Shown here piece by piece: positions 5,196 through 11,681 of a DNA stretch of 21,538 nucleotides. Source of the DNA: a virus; IMG/VR virus record IMGVR_UViG_3300036985_002277, positions 1-21,538 of that record; one strand, 5' to 3'. The first letter of the stretch is position 1. The number at the start of each line of letters is the position of its first letter. The position numbers and the translations under genes are program-made. The notes beneath the pieces were generated by a model, which saw only the letters and a list, made by a program, of their open reading frames with translations, ran no database searches and had not been told where the DNA came from.

Positions 5196-5402
5196 TTATA
5201 ATGTAAATGATGGGGCCATTGAGTAATTACCATCAGGTAATATATATTTTGAGCCATCAAATGATGTTTTAATTTTTCTTCTGATTATGTTTTTTTGATA
5301 TAAAATAGTTGCATAACTTCCTTTTATCTCTAAAAGTTCAGCAGTTATAATGCAATTGTAATCACAAATTAATCTTGATGTTAAAGTTTTGATTGCTTTC
5401 AT
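5196..5402 (-). CDS. Hypothetical phage protein (68 aa)
   Basis: ATG at 5402, preceded by the GCGACACC leader and, about 35 bases upstream, by a TATATTTG promoter box, so this is the first gene of the 5402-4206 operon. The sequence (MKAIKTLTSRLICDYNCIIT, then AELLEIKGSYATILYQKNII, then a basic RRKIKTSFDGSKYILPDGNY) looks beta-rich and basic, like a small SH3- or OB-type barrel, but I do not recognise a family. As the first gene behind a promoter it may be a regulator or early host-takeover protein; that is inference only. Confidence 0.55.
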   Translation of the reverse strand: MKAIKTLTSRLICDYNCIITAELLEIKGSYATILYQKNIIRRKIKTSFDGSKYILPDGNYSMAPSFTL

Positions 5403-5419
5403 GGTGTCGCTTTTTTTAA
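5403..5419 (-). promoter_or_regulatory. GCGACACC leader motif (copy 1)
   Basis: TTAAAAAAAGCGACACC directly before the ATG at 5402, at the 3' end of the predicted untranslated leader. It is identical to copy 2 at 5142-5158. Confidence 0.65.
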
Positions 5420-5436
5420 TTGTTTAATTATATATG

Positions 5437-5444
5437 CAAATATA
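5437..5444 (-). promoter_or_regulatory. Promoter -7 box TATATTTG
   Basis: On the minus strand TATATTTG matches TAnnTTTG exactly and lies in the only sizeable gap of the early module (5403-5541), behind a terminator. A clear -33 TTTG is missing, so the assignment rests on the -7 box and position. The predicted start is near 5430, with a leader of about 28 bases. Confidence 0.5.
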
Positions 5445-5509
5445 CACACCACATACACACATATAACATTTTAATGTAAATTTTTTTACTTTGATAATCA
5501 GCACTTTAC

Positions 5510-5533
5510 AAAAAACCCCCACATTTCTGTGAG
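5510..5533 (-). terminator. Rho-independent terminator
   Basis: On the minus strand CTCACA, GAAA loop, TGTGGG, then more G and a run of six T. The six-pair stem contains one G-T pair. It lies right after the stop of the 80-aa gene (5542) and upstream of the promoter at 5437-5444, dividing the early region into two transcription units. Confidence 0.6.
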
Positions 5534-5541
5534 CGTTTCTC

Positions 5542-5784
5542 TTAATCTGTCAGCTTTTTTTGGTCCATGTCCTCCATAAATGCAGGAATCGAATAGTGGC
5601 CATCACTCCGATCTCGCACCTTTATAAAGTCAATTTCTAACTTTGCAGAATTGATAATTGTTTGCCCTAGGTCTGCTATTGCCTTGGCCTTTTCAATAGT
5701 CATGTGGCTCTCTTCCGGATCCATCAGGTGTTCTATTGCCTCAAAGAGGTGATTACGCAGGTCTTGAATTTTGTTCCTTGCCAT
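5542..5784 (-). CDS. Small helical phage protein (80 aa)
   Basis: MARNKIQDLRNHLFEAIEHL followed by HMTIEKAKAIADLGQTIIN and SAKLEIDFIKVR. This 'RNHLF-E-L ... AKAIAD-QTI-NSAK-E-DF' pattern recurs in hypothetical proteins of many phages and prophages, usually near regulatory or early genes; its function is not established. The C-terminus after residue 60 is variable (SDGHYSIPAFMEDMDQKKLTD). The ATG at 5784 overlaps the HNH gene by 32 bases, and the gene is closed by a terminator, so it ends the long transcript that starts near 10054. Confidence 0.65.
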   Translation of the reverse strand: MARNKIQDLRNHLFEAIEHLMDPEESHMTIEKAKAIADLGQTIINSAKLEIDFIKVRDRSDGHYSIPAFMEDMDQKKLTD

Positions 5785-6442
5785 TGATTTTCTTTTTTAG
5801 TTTTCGTAATATGTAAATTGCTTCCTTTATATCTTCGGGATAATTGTGAATGGAATTGCGCAGCATGTTTTCGGATTTGGTAATCATTTCAAGGTTTGAA
5901 AGCTCGCAATTTAAAGTGTCATAGTTTTTGAAAATAATGACATGGCCGGGTGGAATTGGACCATGTGCCTGCTCCCACACATGGACCTGATATGATTTCC
6001 ACTTGGCCTTTGCTATGCGGATGAACTTGTAAGGTCTTTTGCTTTTGTCCTCCCGAATAGTGATTGCCCCATCTTCCAACTCATTGAAGTTTCTTCTACC
6101 TTTTTTGAACTGGCTGCTTTGGATTCTTGCCAAGGATTCAGGCGGCACATAGTCCTCCATCTTCCTACCTTTATTTATCGGAATATGGCCTTTTGCAAAG
6201 ACATACTTCTTTCCTGCAATCTTAAAGTTTTTCTTTGCTGCCATACTTTGGCGGTATGCCAAGGACTTTTCAAATCTATTTTTATATGCTATATAATAGA
6301 TTTGATCCAACCGGCATCCCATTATCTTGGCAATGTCTGCGCACTCCATATCGGGATATAATTCCCCAACCTTTTTAACTTCCTCGCTTGTCCATAGCTT
6401 CCTTTCTGCGGAAGCCCTCTTCAATGATGGTTTTGATTTCAT
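5753..6442 (-). CDS. HNH endonuclease with N-terminal Myb-like domain
   Basis: 229 aa. Residues about 15-60 (KLWTSEEVKKVGELYPD, ADIAKIMG, QIYYIAYKNRF) resemble a SANT/Myb-type or helix-turn-helix DNA-reading domain as found in phage HNH proteins. Residues about 150-200 carry the HNH_3-type core: YQVHVWEQAHGPIPPGHVII, then LNCELSNLEMITKSENM and RNSIH, with candidate metal/catalytic residues H154, H160, H167, N183. Such proteins are free-standing nicking or homing endonucleases, or packaging-associated nucleases. Here the gene is embedded in the replication operon, overlapping its neighbours by 68 and 32 bases, so it is an integrated part of the operon rather than a loose insertion. Confidence 0.75.
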   Translation of the reverse strand: MKSKPSLKRASAERKLWTSEEVKKVGELYPDMECADIAKIMGCRLDQIYYIAYKNRFEKSLAYRQSMAAKKNFKIAGKKYVFAKGHIPINKGRKMEDYVPPESLARIQSSQFKKGRRNFNELEDGAITIREDKSKRPYKFIRIAKAKWKSYQVHVWEQAHGPIPPGHVIIFKNYDTLNCELSNLEMITKSENMLRNSIHNYPEDIKEAIYILRKLKKKINGKEQNSRPA

Positions 6443-6614
6443 TCTTTAGATTGTTTTCTCTATCCCAAATATCCTTTTCCTTTTTCCACTGGATCTCTTT
6501 GATGTGATATGCATCAATGCTCGCCATCTGATTGGTGATCTGTTCACCCTGCTCCTTGATTTTCTGCTCAAGGGCTGCTATCTTTTTAGAATGGCATATC
6601 ATTGGCAACAGCAT
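6375..6614 (-). CDS. Coiled-coil hypothetical protein (79 aa)
   Basis: From ATG at 6614, or the ATG four codons later at 6602. Residues about 9-45 (SKKIAALEQKIKEQGEQITN, then QMASIDAYHIKEIQWKKEKD) have a heptad-like pattern, and the rest is strongly charged helix. It overlaps the DUF3127 gene by 29 bases and the HNH gene by 68 bases, so both ends share sequence with neighbours. There is no known family. A helical partner for the OB-fold or HNH protein is possible, but nothing directly supports it. Confidence 0.5.
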   Translation of the reverse strand: MLLPMICHSKKIAALEQKIKEQGEQITNQMASIDAYHIKEIQWKKEKDIWDRENNLKNEIKTIIEEGFRRKEAMDKRGS

Positions 6615-6894
6615 TTTTAGTTATCTTCCAAGCCTCGATAGTATTGAAGTATTTAACAGTACCATCCTTTGCCATCCATTCCCTGCCTTTTAAATTAAAG
6701 GTAACAGTAACATCATCACCCTCTTTGTAGTTATCCAATAGGGTAACTTTATCCTGACAGCATTGCATTGATATTACTTGCGGATAGGTATCACTTAAAT
6801 CCTTGATGACAAATTCTCTCTTTCTGAATTTATCTGATACGGCCTCTGTTTGATTGATCTTTACAATCGTTCCTGTAATCGTGTAATTGCTCAT
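6586..6894 (-). CDS. DUF3127 OB-fold protein, possible SSB substitute
   Basis: 102 aa matching the Bacteroidota-specific DUF3127 pattern: GTIVKINQTEAVSDKFRKRE then FVIKDLSDTYPQVISMQCCQ, LLDNYKEGDDVTVTFNLKGRE and KYFNTIEAWKI. The protein is a predicted OB fold. It ends in an acidic/hydrophobic tip (NDMPF) like the C-terminal peptide of single-stranded DNA-binding proteins, which recruits partners. Its location beside RusA, primase-helicase and ERF fits a role in coating or organising single strands during phage replication. The ATG at 6894 overlaps the stop of the upstream ribbon-helix-helix gene. Confidence 0.8.
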   Translation of the reverse strand: MSNYTITGTIVKINQTEAVSDKFRKREFVIKDLSDTYPQVISMQCCQDKVTLLDNYKEGDDVTVTFNLKGREWMAKDGTVKYFNTIEAWKITKNAVANDMPF

Positions 6895-7028
6895 CGTTTT
6901 TTTATTAAAATGTTTTCAATATACCGGGATAAGGTTAGGCCATCCCGTTCAGCCTTTGTTTTCAATCTTTTTTGCAGTGTGGGAAAGGTTCTGAACATAA
7001 TCATTGATTCCCTTTTCTCTTTTTTCAT
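6891..7028 (-). CDS. Ribbon-helix-helix microprotein (45 aa)
   Basis: ATG at 7028, TGA at 6893-6891; both ends form ATGA junctions (with the RusA stop and the DUF3127 start). The sequence reads MKKEKRESMIMFRTFPTLQK, then RLKTKAERDGLTLSRYIENI and LIKKR. The strand-helix-helix layout with DGLTLSRYIENIL mirrors the other microprotein at 4756-4884 (KGLSFSRYLEHLI). It is therefore a likely second Arc/CopG-type DNA-binding protein in the same operon. It could be an autoregulator; its target is unknown. Confidence 0.65.
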   Translation of the reverse strand: MKKEKRESMIMFRTFPTLQKRLKTKAERDGLTLSRYIENILIKKR

Positions 7029-7414
7029 GATGCAAATGTATTACAATTATCTTTATAAACAATTATTTTCCCACTATTCCCCCATGTTTTTTTTGCAGAA
7101 ATATAATACACAAAATTATCCTGCTCACACAAGGCATCTAAAAAGGCTTTGACAAGGTTGTCAATGTCAGGTGTCTGTTGATGTGGTTTCCCAATCATCA
7201 AGGCTTTCTTTTTATCGGTCCACGAATCAGACATAGGTATGATAAATTCAAGGCACAGCTCCGCAGTTACTTTGTACCCAAGCAGGTTGGCCTGTATGTT
7301 TATCCTGTCCTTGAACTCCCAATATCTTTGCACTGCCGGTCTTTTATTCCACGAATCAGAACGCACCATCCTGGGCTTACCAAGTGGGTTGATATCAAAG
7401 GTTATTTTTTCCAT
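7025..7414 (-). CDS. rusA: RusA-family Holliday junction resolvase
   Basis: 129 aa, the usual RusA length. N-terminal PLGKPRMVRSDSWNKRP (residues 10-26) matches the family's P-x-KPR motif, and TPDIDNLVKAFLDAL (81-95) carries the catalytic acidic residues D83, D85 and D93; a conserved-type lysine lies in SAKKTW (107-111). The enzyme is a dimeric, metal-dependent nuclease that cuts four-way junctions during phage recombination and before packaging. It is preceded by an overlapping 38-aa ORF and followed by a coupled ribbon-helix-helix gene. Confidence 0.88.
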   Translation of the reverse strand: MEKITFDINPLGKPRMVRSDSWNKRPAVQRYWEFKDRINIQANLLGYKVTAELCLEFIIPMSDSWTDKKKALMIGKPHQQTPDIDNLVKAFLDALCEQDNFVYYISAKKTWGNSGKIIVYKDNCNTFAS

Positions 7415-7518
7415 AAATCTTTTAAAGGTATAAAGTCCGTAATCCTAACAGGTCGATCCTGTCTTACTATTGGTTTGTCAAAGTTTAACTTTGGCTGAAT
7501 AATTATTTTCTTTTTCAT
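7402..7518 (-). CDS. Microprotein (38 aa) between helicase and RusA
   Basis: ATG at 7518 starts one base after the primase-helicase stop, and the frame ends at TAA 7404-7402 inside the start of RusA. The product MKKKIIIQPKLNFDKPIVRQ, then DRPVRITDFIPLKDLWKK is basic with no known family. Spacing is the main support: without this gene, about 105 bases of an otherwise gapless operon would be empty. It may be a small partner of RusA or the helicase, which is speculation. Confidence 0.5.
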   Translation of the reverse strand: MKKKIIIQPKLNFDKPIVRQDRPVRITDFIPLKDLWKK

Positions 7519-7519
7519 T

Positions 7520-9370
7520 TTAGAATAGTGTTTCCGTTGGTGGTGGCATGATCTCATAAGTTATTCCATCAATGGTGGTGGTTTCTACCTTGGCCTTGAA
7601 GTCAGCAGCAAAACCAAGATTCTCATTCTTTGGCAGGGTTGGTAATTGGTCTTCAAAGAAAGTCAGCTCTACCTGTTGCCCTTTGTCAAGCCAATTGGTA
7701 TTATCCCATCCAAAGGAAGCATCATGCATATATCTTCCTGAAATGAAATTCCATTTGTATCTGCACATGCCGGGCTTCCCCAGGTGCTTGAACTTTACCT
7801 TTTGGATATGGATTTCTGAAACATATTTATGCTCCTCCTTGCTCCAAGACTTATACACCGATATTCCGTTTTCTGTTTTGTTAAAGAAGTTTGAGCTACC
7901 CATCAAGTCATAAAGATTTGGCACTTCATAATTTCCGGCTTTATCCTTTTTCATCTTGGTAGGATGCACAACCAAAAACGGATGCACCATGTACTTAATT
8001 TGAAATTGGGATATCATGTCCAATTGCTTTGAAATGTATCTCGTTTCACTGCTTCCAATTGGTGGCTCATCATCAAGCCGATTCCAAGGATCAATCACAA
8101 AGGATTTGATTCCATACCTCAAAATCATTCCCTTGGTAATTTTAAGAATACCCTCCAAAGAAAAGTCATCATTCGGGCAGATGAATTTAAAATGCTCATT
8201 TACAAATTCAATGGCTGCATCCTTTTCCATGGGATTCATCTTATACTTCCCCGAAAAGGATTTGCCTATTATTTTCTCTGCAAACTTTGACACATGGATT
8301 TCAAGGGGCATATTTTCAGGAGAGAAGATTCCAAACTTCCAACCGTACTTGATGGCTAACTTCACCATGATGTAATCAAGGAACTCTGATTTACCATGGC
8401 CGGGTATTCCAGTGATGATGGTCTTGTTTCCCAATTCAAAGGACAGGTGCTCATCAAAGTATTCATCACCTATCTGCGCCCCGGCATTCAATCCCATATC
8501 ATACAAATGATTTATTTCATCCTGAATGTCATAGGCATTGACAACCCCATCCAATGGAAACTCCTTTGCATTCTTGACAACCTCAAGCAATTCAAGGATG
8601 CCATATTTCTTTAGATAATCGTTTGAATCCTTGCAATCCTTAAAGTCAACGGTAAGGCATTTGTCGGGATCAAGTCTGCGAGCAAGCTCCATCTTGAGGT
8701 TATGACCTGCATCATCCTGGTCGGTGGCAAGATATATTTTTTCAAGGTGCTCAAAGTATTCCCAACAATTGTCAAGGTACTCAAGTTTATTGCTGCCCTT
8801 GGTTGCACCATTGGGAACTGATACCACATTGAGATATCCTGCCTCAATCCAAGACAAGGCATCCATTTCCCCCTCCACGATTATACATTCCGTTGCATCC
8901 TTAATGGCATCGAGGTTGTAAAATATCAACTCCGCATCCTTTGAAAGTTTGAAATTCTTTGCCCCATCCCGGTACTTCACATTGATGAGCTCACCATTCC
9001 TAAAGTAATTGAACTGGATTGTATTCTCATTCTTTTGGGTTTGAGGCATCCACTCCAATCCTGCCCCTATTTTCATTTTAAGCAAGGTCTGTTGGCTTAT
9101 CCCTCTGTCCTTAAACCAATGTACCACTTTGTCGCCAAGATTCGTTATATCTCTGAATATGGGCTTAACATACGGTTTCTTTTCCTCCTTCATAAATACC
9201 TTTCCTCTAAAGTCGCAACTTGGCTTATGGCACTTGTAAAGCCCTGAATCAATATCAACGGAAAGGTCGGGTGTCTTGCCATTGCATTTCGGGCAGGTGG
9301 TTTTAATTATTCCCCCTGACCTGCCTCGCAGATTAATGCCAAGGTCTGAAAGTAATTGAGCATTTAACAT
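7520..9370 (-). CDS. Bifunctional primase-helicase (T7 gp4/Twinkle-like)
   Basis: 616 aa with three parts in order. A zinc-binding primase head has C26, C29, C47 and C52 (CPKC, YKCHKPSC). A TOPRIM domain has VEGEMDAL (E166, D170) and ATDQDDAG (D217-D220). A RecA-like DnaB-type helicase has Walker A GIPGHGKS (321-328), Walker B FVIDPWN (D427) and VVHPTKM as the sensor-like motif. It would unwind the fork and synthesise primers, so the phage supplies its own priming and helicase activity. The start at 9370 overlaps the DUF6291 stop by seven bases. No DNA polymerase gene is visible, so synthesis probably relies on the host enzyme or on a gene outside the window. Confidence 0.9.
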   Translation of the reverse strand: MLNAQLLSDLGINLRGRSGGIIKTTCPKCNGKTPDLSVDIDSGLYKCHKPSCDFRGKVFMKEEKKPYVKPIFRDITNLGDKVVHWFKDRGISQQTLLKMKIGAGLEWMPQTQKNENTIQFNYFRNGELINVKYRDGAKNFKLSKDAELIFYNLDAIKDATECIIVEGEMDALSWIEAGYLNVVSVPNGATKGSNKLEYLDNCWEYFEHLEKIYLATDQDDAGHNLKMELARRLDPDKCLTVDFKDCKDSNDYLKKYGILELLEVVKNAKEFPLDGVVNAYDIQDEINHLYDMGLNAGAQIGDEYFDEHLSFELGNKTIITGIPGHGKSEFLDYIMVKLAIKYGWKFGIFSPENMPLEIHVSKFAEKIIGKSFSGKYKMNPMEKDAAIEFVNEHFKFICPNDDFSLEGILKITKGMILRYGIKSFVIDPWNRLDDEPPIGSSETRYISKQLDMISQFQIKYMVHPFLVVHPTKMKKDKAGNYEVPNLYDLMGSSNFFNKTENGISVYKSWSKEEHKYVSEIHIQKVKFKHLGKPGMCRYKWNFISGRYMHDASFGWDNTNWLDKGQQVELTFFEDQLPTLPKNENLGFAADFKAKVETTTIDGITYEIMPPPTETLF

Positions 9371-9933
9371 ACAAAGCCCCTTTCCTCTTTTTTATTCTCA
9401 TCCTTAAACCAAACGGAAATCATTTTCTGCTTCCAATTTCTAACCTTATTCCCTCGACTATCTACCCATTTGGCAGTGTCGTAATATTCAAAGGCTTTTT
9501 TGGCTGCCGATTCTAAATAACCGTTGGCGTAAAAGTATTCCCAAACTTCCTTATAAGTCGGAGGGATGAATTTTTTATCGTTCTTATCCTCATTCTTATC
9601 TTCATTTACATTTTCATCCTCATTTACATCCTCATCCTCATTGGGGGTTATTTTAATTAACCCCACTGGGGTTATTTTGTTTTTTCTTGGTCTGCCACCT
9701 TTGATTCCATGTTCGCCACCCTTTAAACCATCTTTATATTTTTTATTGTTTGCTTTTAAATTTGGCCTTATTAAAGTCCAAAGGGTTTTTTCAATACCTA
9801 CAAAGGATGGCTCTTTTTCAAGAAACATGAATTCAAAAATTGCATTATATAAATTCAATTGATTTTCCCTTGGTAAATCCTTAATTGATTCATAAAATGA
9901 TCGGTAAAAAATGGTGCTATCTCTCATTTGCAT
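9364..9933 (-). CDS. DUF6291-domain protein, possible replication initiator
   Basis: Start set at ATG 9933 (MQMRDSTIFYRSFYESIK); ATG 9927 is equally possible, and a longer frame back to 10098 would translate the control region. The N-terminal 85 residues carry the DUF6291 pattern (DSTIFYRSFYESI, LPRENQLNLYNAIFEFMF, IRPNLKANNKKYKDG, GGRPRKNK). A very acidic Asn/Glu/Asp repeat (EDEDVNEDENVNEDKNED) links to a C-terminal part with PPTYKEVWEYFYANG, WVDSRGNKVRNWKQKM typical of phage replication proteins acting before the helicase. It is the first gene of the main early operon, directly ahead of the primase-helicase, where an origin-binding or helicase-loading factor is usual. Confidence 0.7.
   Translation of the reverse strand: MQMRDSTIFYRSFYESIKDLPRENQLNLYNAIFEFMFLEKEPSFVGIEKTLWTLIRPNLKANNKKYKDGLKGGEHGIKGGRPRKNKITPVGLIKITPNEDEDVNEDENVNEDKNEDKNDKKFIPPTYKEVWEYFYANGYLESAAKKAFEYYDTAKWVDSRGNKVRNWKQKMISVWFKDENKKEERGFVC
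9644..9678. repeat. Iteron-like repeats inside the DUF6291 gene
   Basis: GGGGTTATTTT occurs at 9644-9654 and again at 9668-9678 in direct orientation, with TTAACCCC in inverted orientation between them (9657-9664). An A/T-rich, strand-asymmetric block follows on the left (9565-9640). This resembles an origin with iterons inside an initiator gene, as in lambda O, but the number of repeats is small. Confidence 0.3.
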
Positions 9934-9941
9934 AAATATAA

Positions 9942-10012
9942 AGCTCCGCACCAAAAACGCACAAGGTGTCGAATCCTGCCCAATATGATTTGGCGGTTTT
10001 TGGTTTGGAGCT
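9942..10012 (-). promoter_or_regulatory. Long leader hairpin before the early operon
   Basis: AGCTCCGCACCAAAAACGC (9942-9960) pairs with GCGGTTTTTGGTTTGGAGCT (9993-10012): six pairs, a two-base internal mismatch, nine pairs, a one-base bulge, two pairs. It ends nine bases before the ATG at 9933 and would lie in the leader of the transcript from the promoter at 10061-10090. The loop contains a TTCGACACC box. Confidence 0.55.
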
Positions 10013-10057
10013 GTGAATATCTTTGTGGGACATTTGGGTATTAAATAAGATTCGACA
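9967..10057. repeat. Paired GATTCGACA operator-like boxes
   Basis: TGTCGAATC at 9967-9975 is the exact reverse complement of GATTCGACA at 10049-10057. The second copy covers the predicted start of the early transcript and the first sits in the hairpin loop, so a repressor bound to both could loop or block transcription. The core CGACA is shared with the GCGACACC boxes elsewhere. Confidence 0.4.
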
Positions 10058-10060
10058 GGG

Positions 10061-10090
10061 CAAATATACAAATAAATATTCAATTTCAAA
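10061..10090 (-). promoter_or_regulatory. Early promoter, TTTG-N18-TATATTTG
   Basis: On the minus strand TTTG (10090-10087), 18 bp, TATATTTG (10068-10061): a full match to the Bacteroidota promoter consensus. The predicted start is near 10054, giving a leader of about 120 bases that contains the hairpin. It would drive the operon from DUF6291 to the terminator at 5510-5533. Confidence 0.65.
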
Positions 10091-10117
10091 CCTTTCACAA
10101 AAAAAAGATTAAATTTT

Positions 10118-10125
10118 TATATTTA
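10118..10125 (+). promoter_or_regulatory. Possible late promoter -7 box
   Basis: TATATTTA on the plus strand, one base off TAnnTTTG, 24 bases before the small terminase ATG. The best upstream partner is TTTC at 10093-10096, which is weak. As the only gap before the whole plus-strand module, a late promoter is expected here, probably needing an activator. Confidence 0.35.
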
Positions 10126-10149
10126 ATATAGAATCCCTAACTTGCGACA

Positions 10150-10536
10150 ATGAACATTGATGACATAATTTTCCGAATAATTGATGGCCAGACTTACAGG
10201 ACCATTGCTAAAGACTTGAATGTGCCTTTGAGCACTTTGTTTGATTTCATCCACAAGCCCGAACACTCCGCGCGCGCGAGGGAAGCCCTCAAGCTATCAG
10301 CTGATGTGATTGCGGATAAGGCAGAAGAGGTGTTGAAAGAAGCCAAGGGTACTTTGACAGAGGTGACAAGGGCGAGGGAGCTTGCGCAGTATTATAAATG
10401 GAAGTCCTCAAAAAGAAACCCCGGCACTTATGGTGATAAAGTCGATATGAATCACACTGGTGATTTGACCATCCGCAAGATAGAGGTGGAAATAGTGAAA
10501 CCAAAAGACTATGGCAGTACCAACCCTGCGGATTAA
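10150..10536 (+). CDS. terS: Terminase small subunit
   Basis: 128 aa. The N-terminus (IDDIIFRIIDGQTYRTIAKD, then LNVPLSTLFDFIHKPEHSAR) is a helix-turn-helix that would recognise the packaging site. The central part (ALKLSADVIADKAEEVLKEA, then TRARELAQYYKWKSSKRNP) is the oligomerisation region, and GTYGDKVDMNHTGDLTI near the end is a common phage small-terminase signature. It overlaps the large terminase by 26 bases. The ATG is preceded by TTGCGACA, a relative of the GCGACACC boxes, so early and late genes may share a regulator. Confidence 0.85.
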   Translation: MNIDDIIFRIIDGQTYRTIAKDLNVPLSTLFDFIHKPEHSARAREALKLSADVIADKAEEVLKEAKGTLTEVTRARELAQYYKWKSSKRNPGTYGDKVDMNHTGDLTIRKIEVEIVKPKDYGSTNPAD

Positions 10537-11659
10537 GGCATCGGAAATATTTTTAAAGAATAAGGAGGCAGATTCATTCATAGTCCTCAACCAAGGCGGC
10601 ACATCAAGTGGCAAAACTTATTCCATTCTCCAGGTGCTATTGACTTTGGCACTATCTGAAACCTTGCATATCTCGGTCTGCTCATCGACAATGCCCCACT
10701 TGAAAAAGGGTGCGCTGAAAGATTGGATTGACATCCTGACCACAAACGAGATATACAACGAGGCGGATCACAATAAGACTGACCAGGTCTTTAAGATTGG
10801 CAATTCAAAGGTGGAGTTTTTTTCACTCGATAATCCTGGCAAGGCAAGAGGACCAAGGAGAGATATACTTTATGTGAACGAGGTGGATTTGGTCCATCAG
10901 ATAACTTTACAGCAGCTCATGCTTCGGACAAGGGTAAGGGTGTACTTGGATTTTAACCCTGCACCTGAATTTCACTATGTCTATGATGAGATTCAACCCC
11001 GGTCAGATTGCACCTTTATAAAGTCCACCTACAAAGACAATCCATTCATACCAAGGCAGACAGTCCAAGAAATTGAAAGACTATCGGGGAACGATTGGCA
11101 GGTCTATGGCCTTGGGAATCGTGGCAGCTTGAAAGGTTGCATCTATACCCATTGGAAAACTATTGATGAGATTCCCGATGGGTGCGATGTCATCTATGGC
11201 CTTGACTTTGGATTCAACGTACCCAGTGCATTGGTGAGGGTAGGCATCAAAGAGAATGACATATATGTGCAGCAATTGATATACGAGCCACTGCTCACCA
11301 ACTCCGACCTCATTAGGGCAATGGAATCCTTGAACATTGGCAGGTCAGTAATCTATGCCGATGCTGCCGAGCCTCAAAGGATTGAAGAGATATATCGTGC
11401 CGGGTACAATATCAAGTCAGCTGACAAATCACCAGGATCGGTCAAGAAAGGAATTGACAGCATTAAGGCAAGGGGCTTATACATTACTCAAGACAGCCCT
11501 GACTTGATGAAAGAGATACGGAACTATAAGTGGATGGAGGATAAAAACGGTCAGACATTGGAAGATCCTGTTAAGTCGATGGACCATGCCCTTGATGCTA
11601 TGAGATACCCTATCCACTCCCACCTTACCAAGCCAAGTGGCAAATACCACATCTTATAA
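10511..11659 (+). CDS. terL: Terminase large subunit (PBSX/Terminase_3 type)
   Basis: 382 aa. The ATPase half has Walker A GGTSSGKT (29-36) and Walker B DILYVNEVD (118-126). The RNase H-like nuclease half has YGLDFG (D232), IYADAAEP (D284) and DHALDAMRY (D358, D362). The enzyme powers packaging and cuts the concatemer. The length is near the short end for this family, but all motifs are present. No portal gene follows, although that is the usual next gene. Confidence 0.92.
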   Translation: MAVPTLRIKASEIFLKNKEADSFIVLNQGGTSSGKTYSILQVLLTLALSETLHISVCSSTMPHLKKGALKDWIDILTTNEIYNEADHNKTDQVFKIGNSKVEFFSLDNPGKARGPRRDILYVNEVDLVHQITLQQLMLRTRVRVYLDFNPAPEFHYVYDEIQPRSDCTFIKSTYKDNPFIPRQTVQEIERLSGNDWQVYGLGNRGSLKGCIYTHWKTIDEIPDGCDVIYGLDFGFNVPSALVRVGIKENDIYVQQLIYEPLLTNSDLIRAMESLNIGRSVIYADAAEPQRIEEIYRAGYNIKSADKSPGSVKKGIDSIKARGLYITQDSPDLMKEIRNYKWMEDKNGQTLEDPVKSMDHALDAMRYPIHSHLTKPSGKYHIL

Positions 11660-11681
11660 TTTTACCCCTAAATTTATATTT

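Noticed and set aside
9961-9990. tRNA T-arm-like sequence GGTGTCGAATCCTGCC
   Set aside because: The loop has an extra base, the flanks do not pair as a T stem, and no D arm, anticodon arm or acceptor stem can be built; the sequence is better explained by the paired GATTCGACA boxes.
9934-10098. N-terminal extension of the DUF6291 gene to 10098
   Set aside because: The extra 55 residues are Pro/Cys-rich with no similarity to the family, and the region holds the hairpin and promoter; the domain starts at MRDSTIFY.
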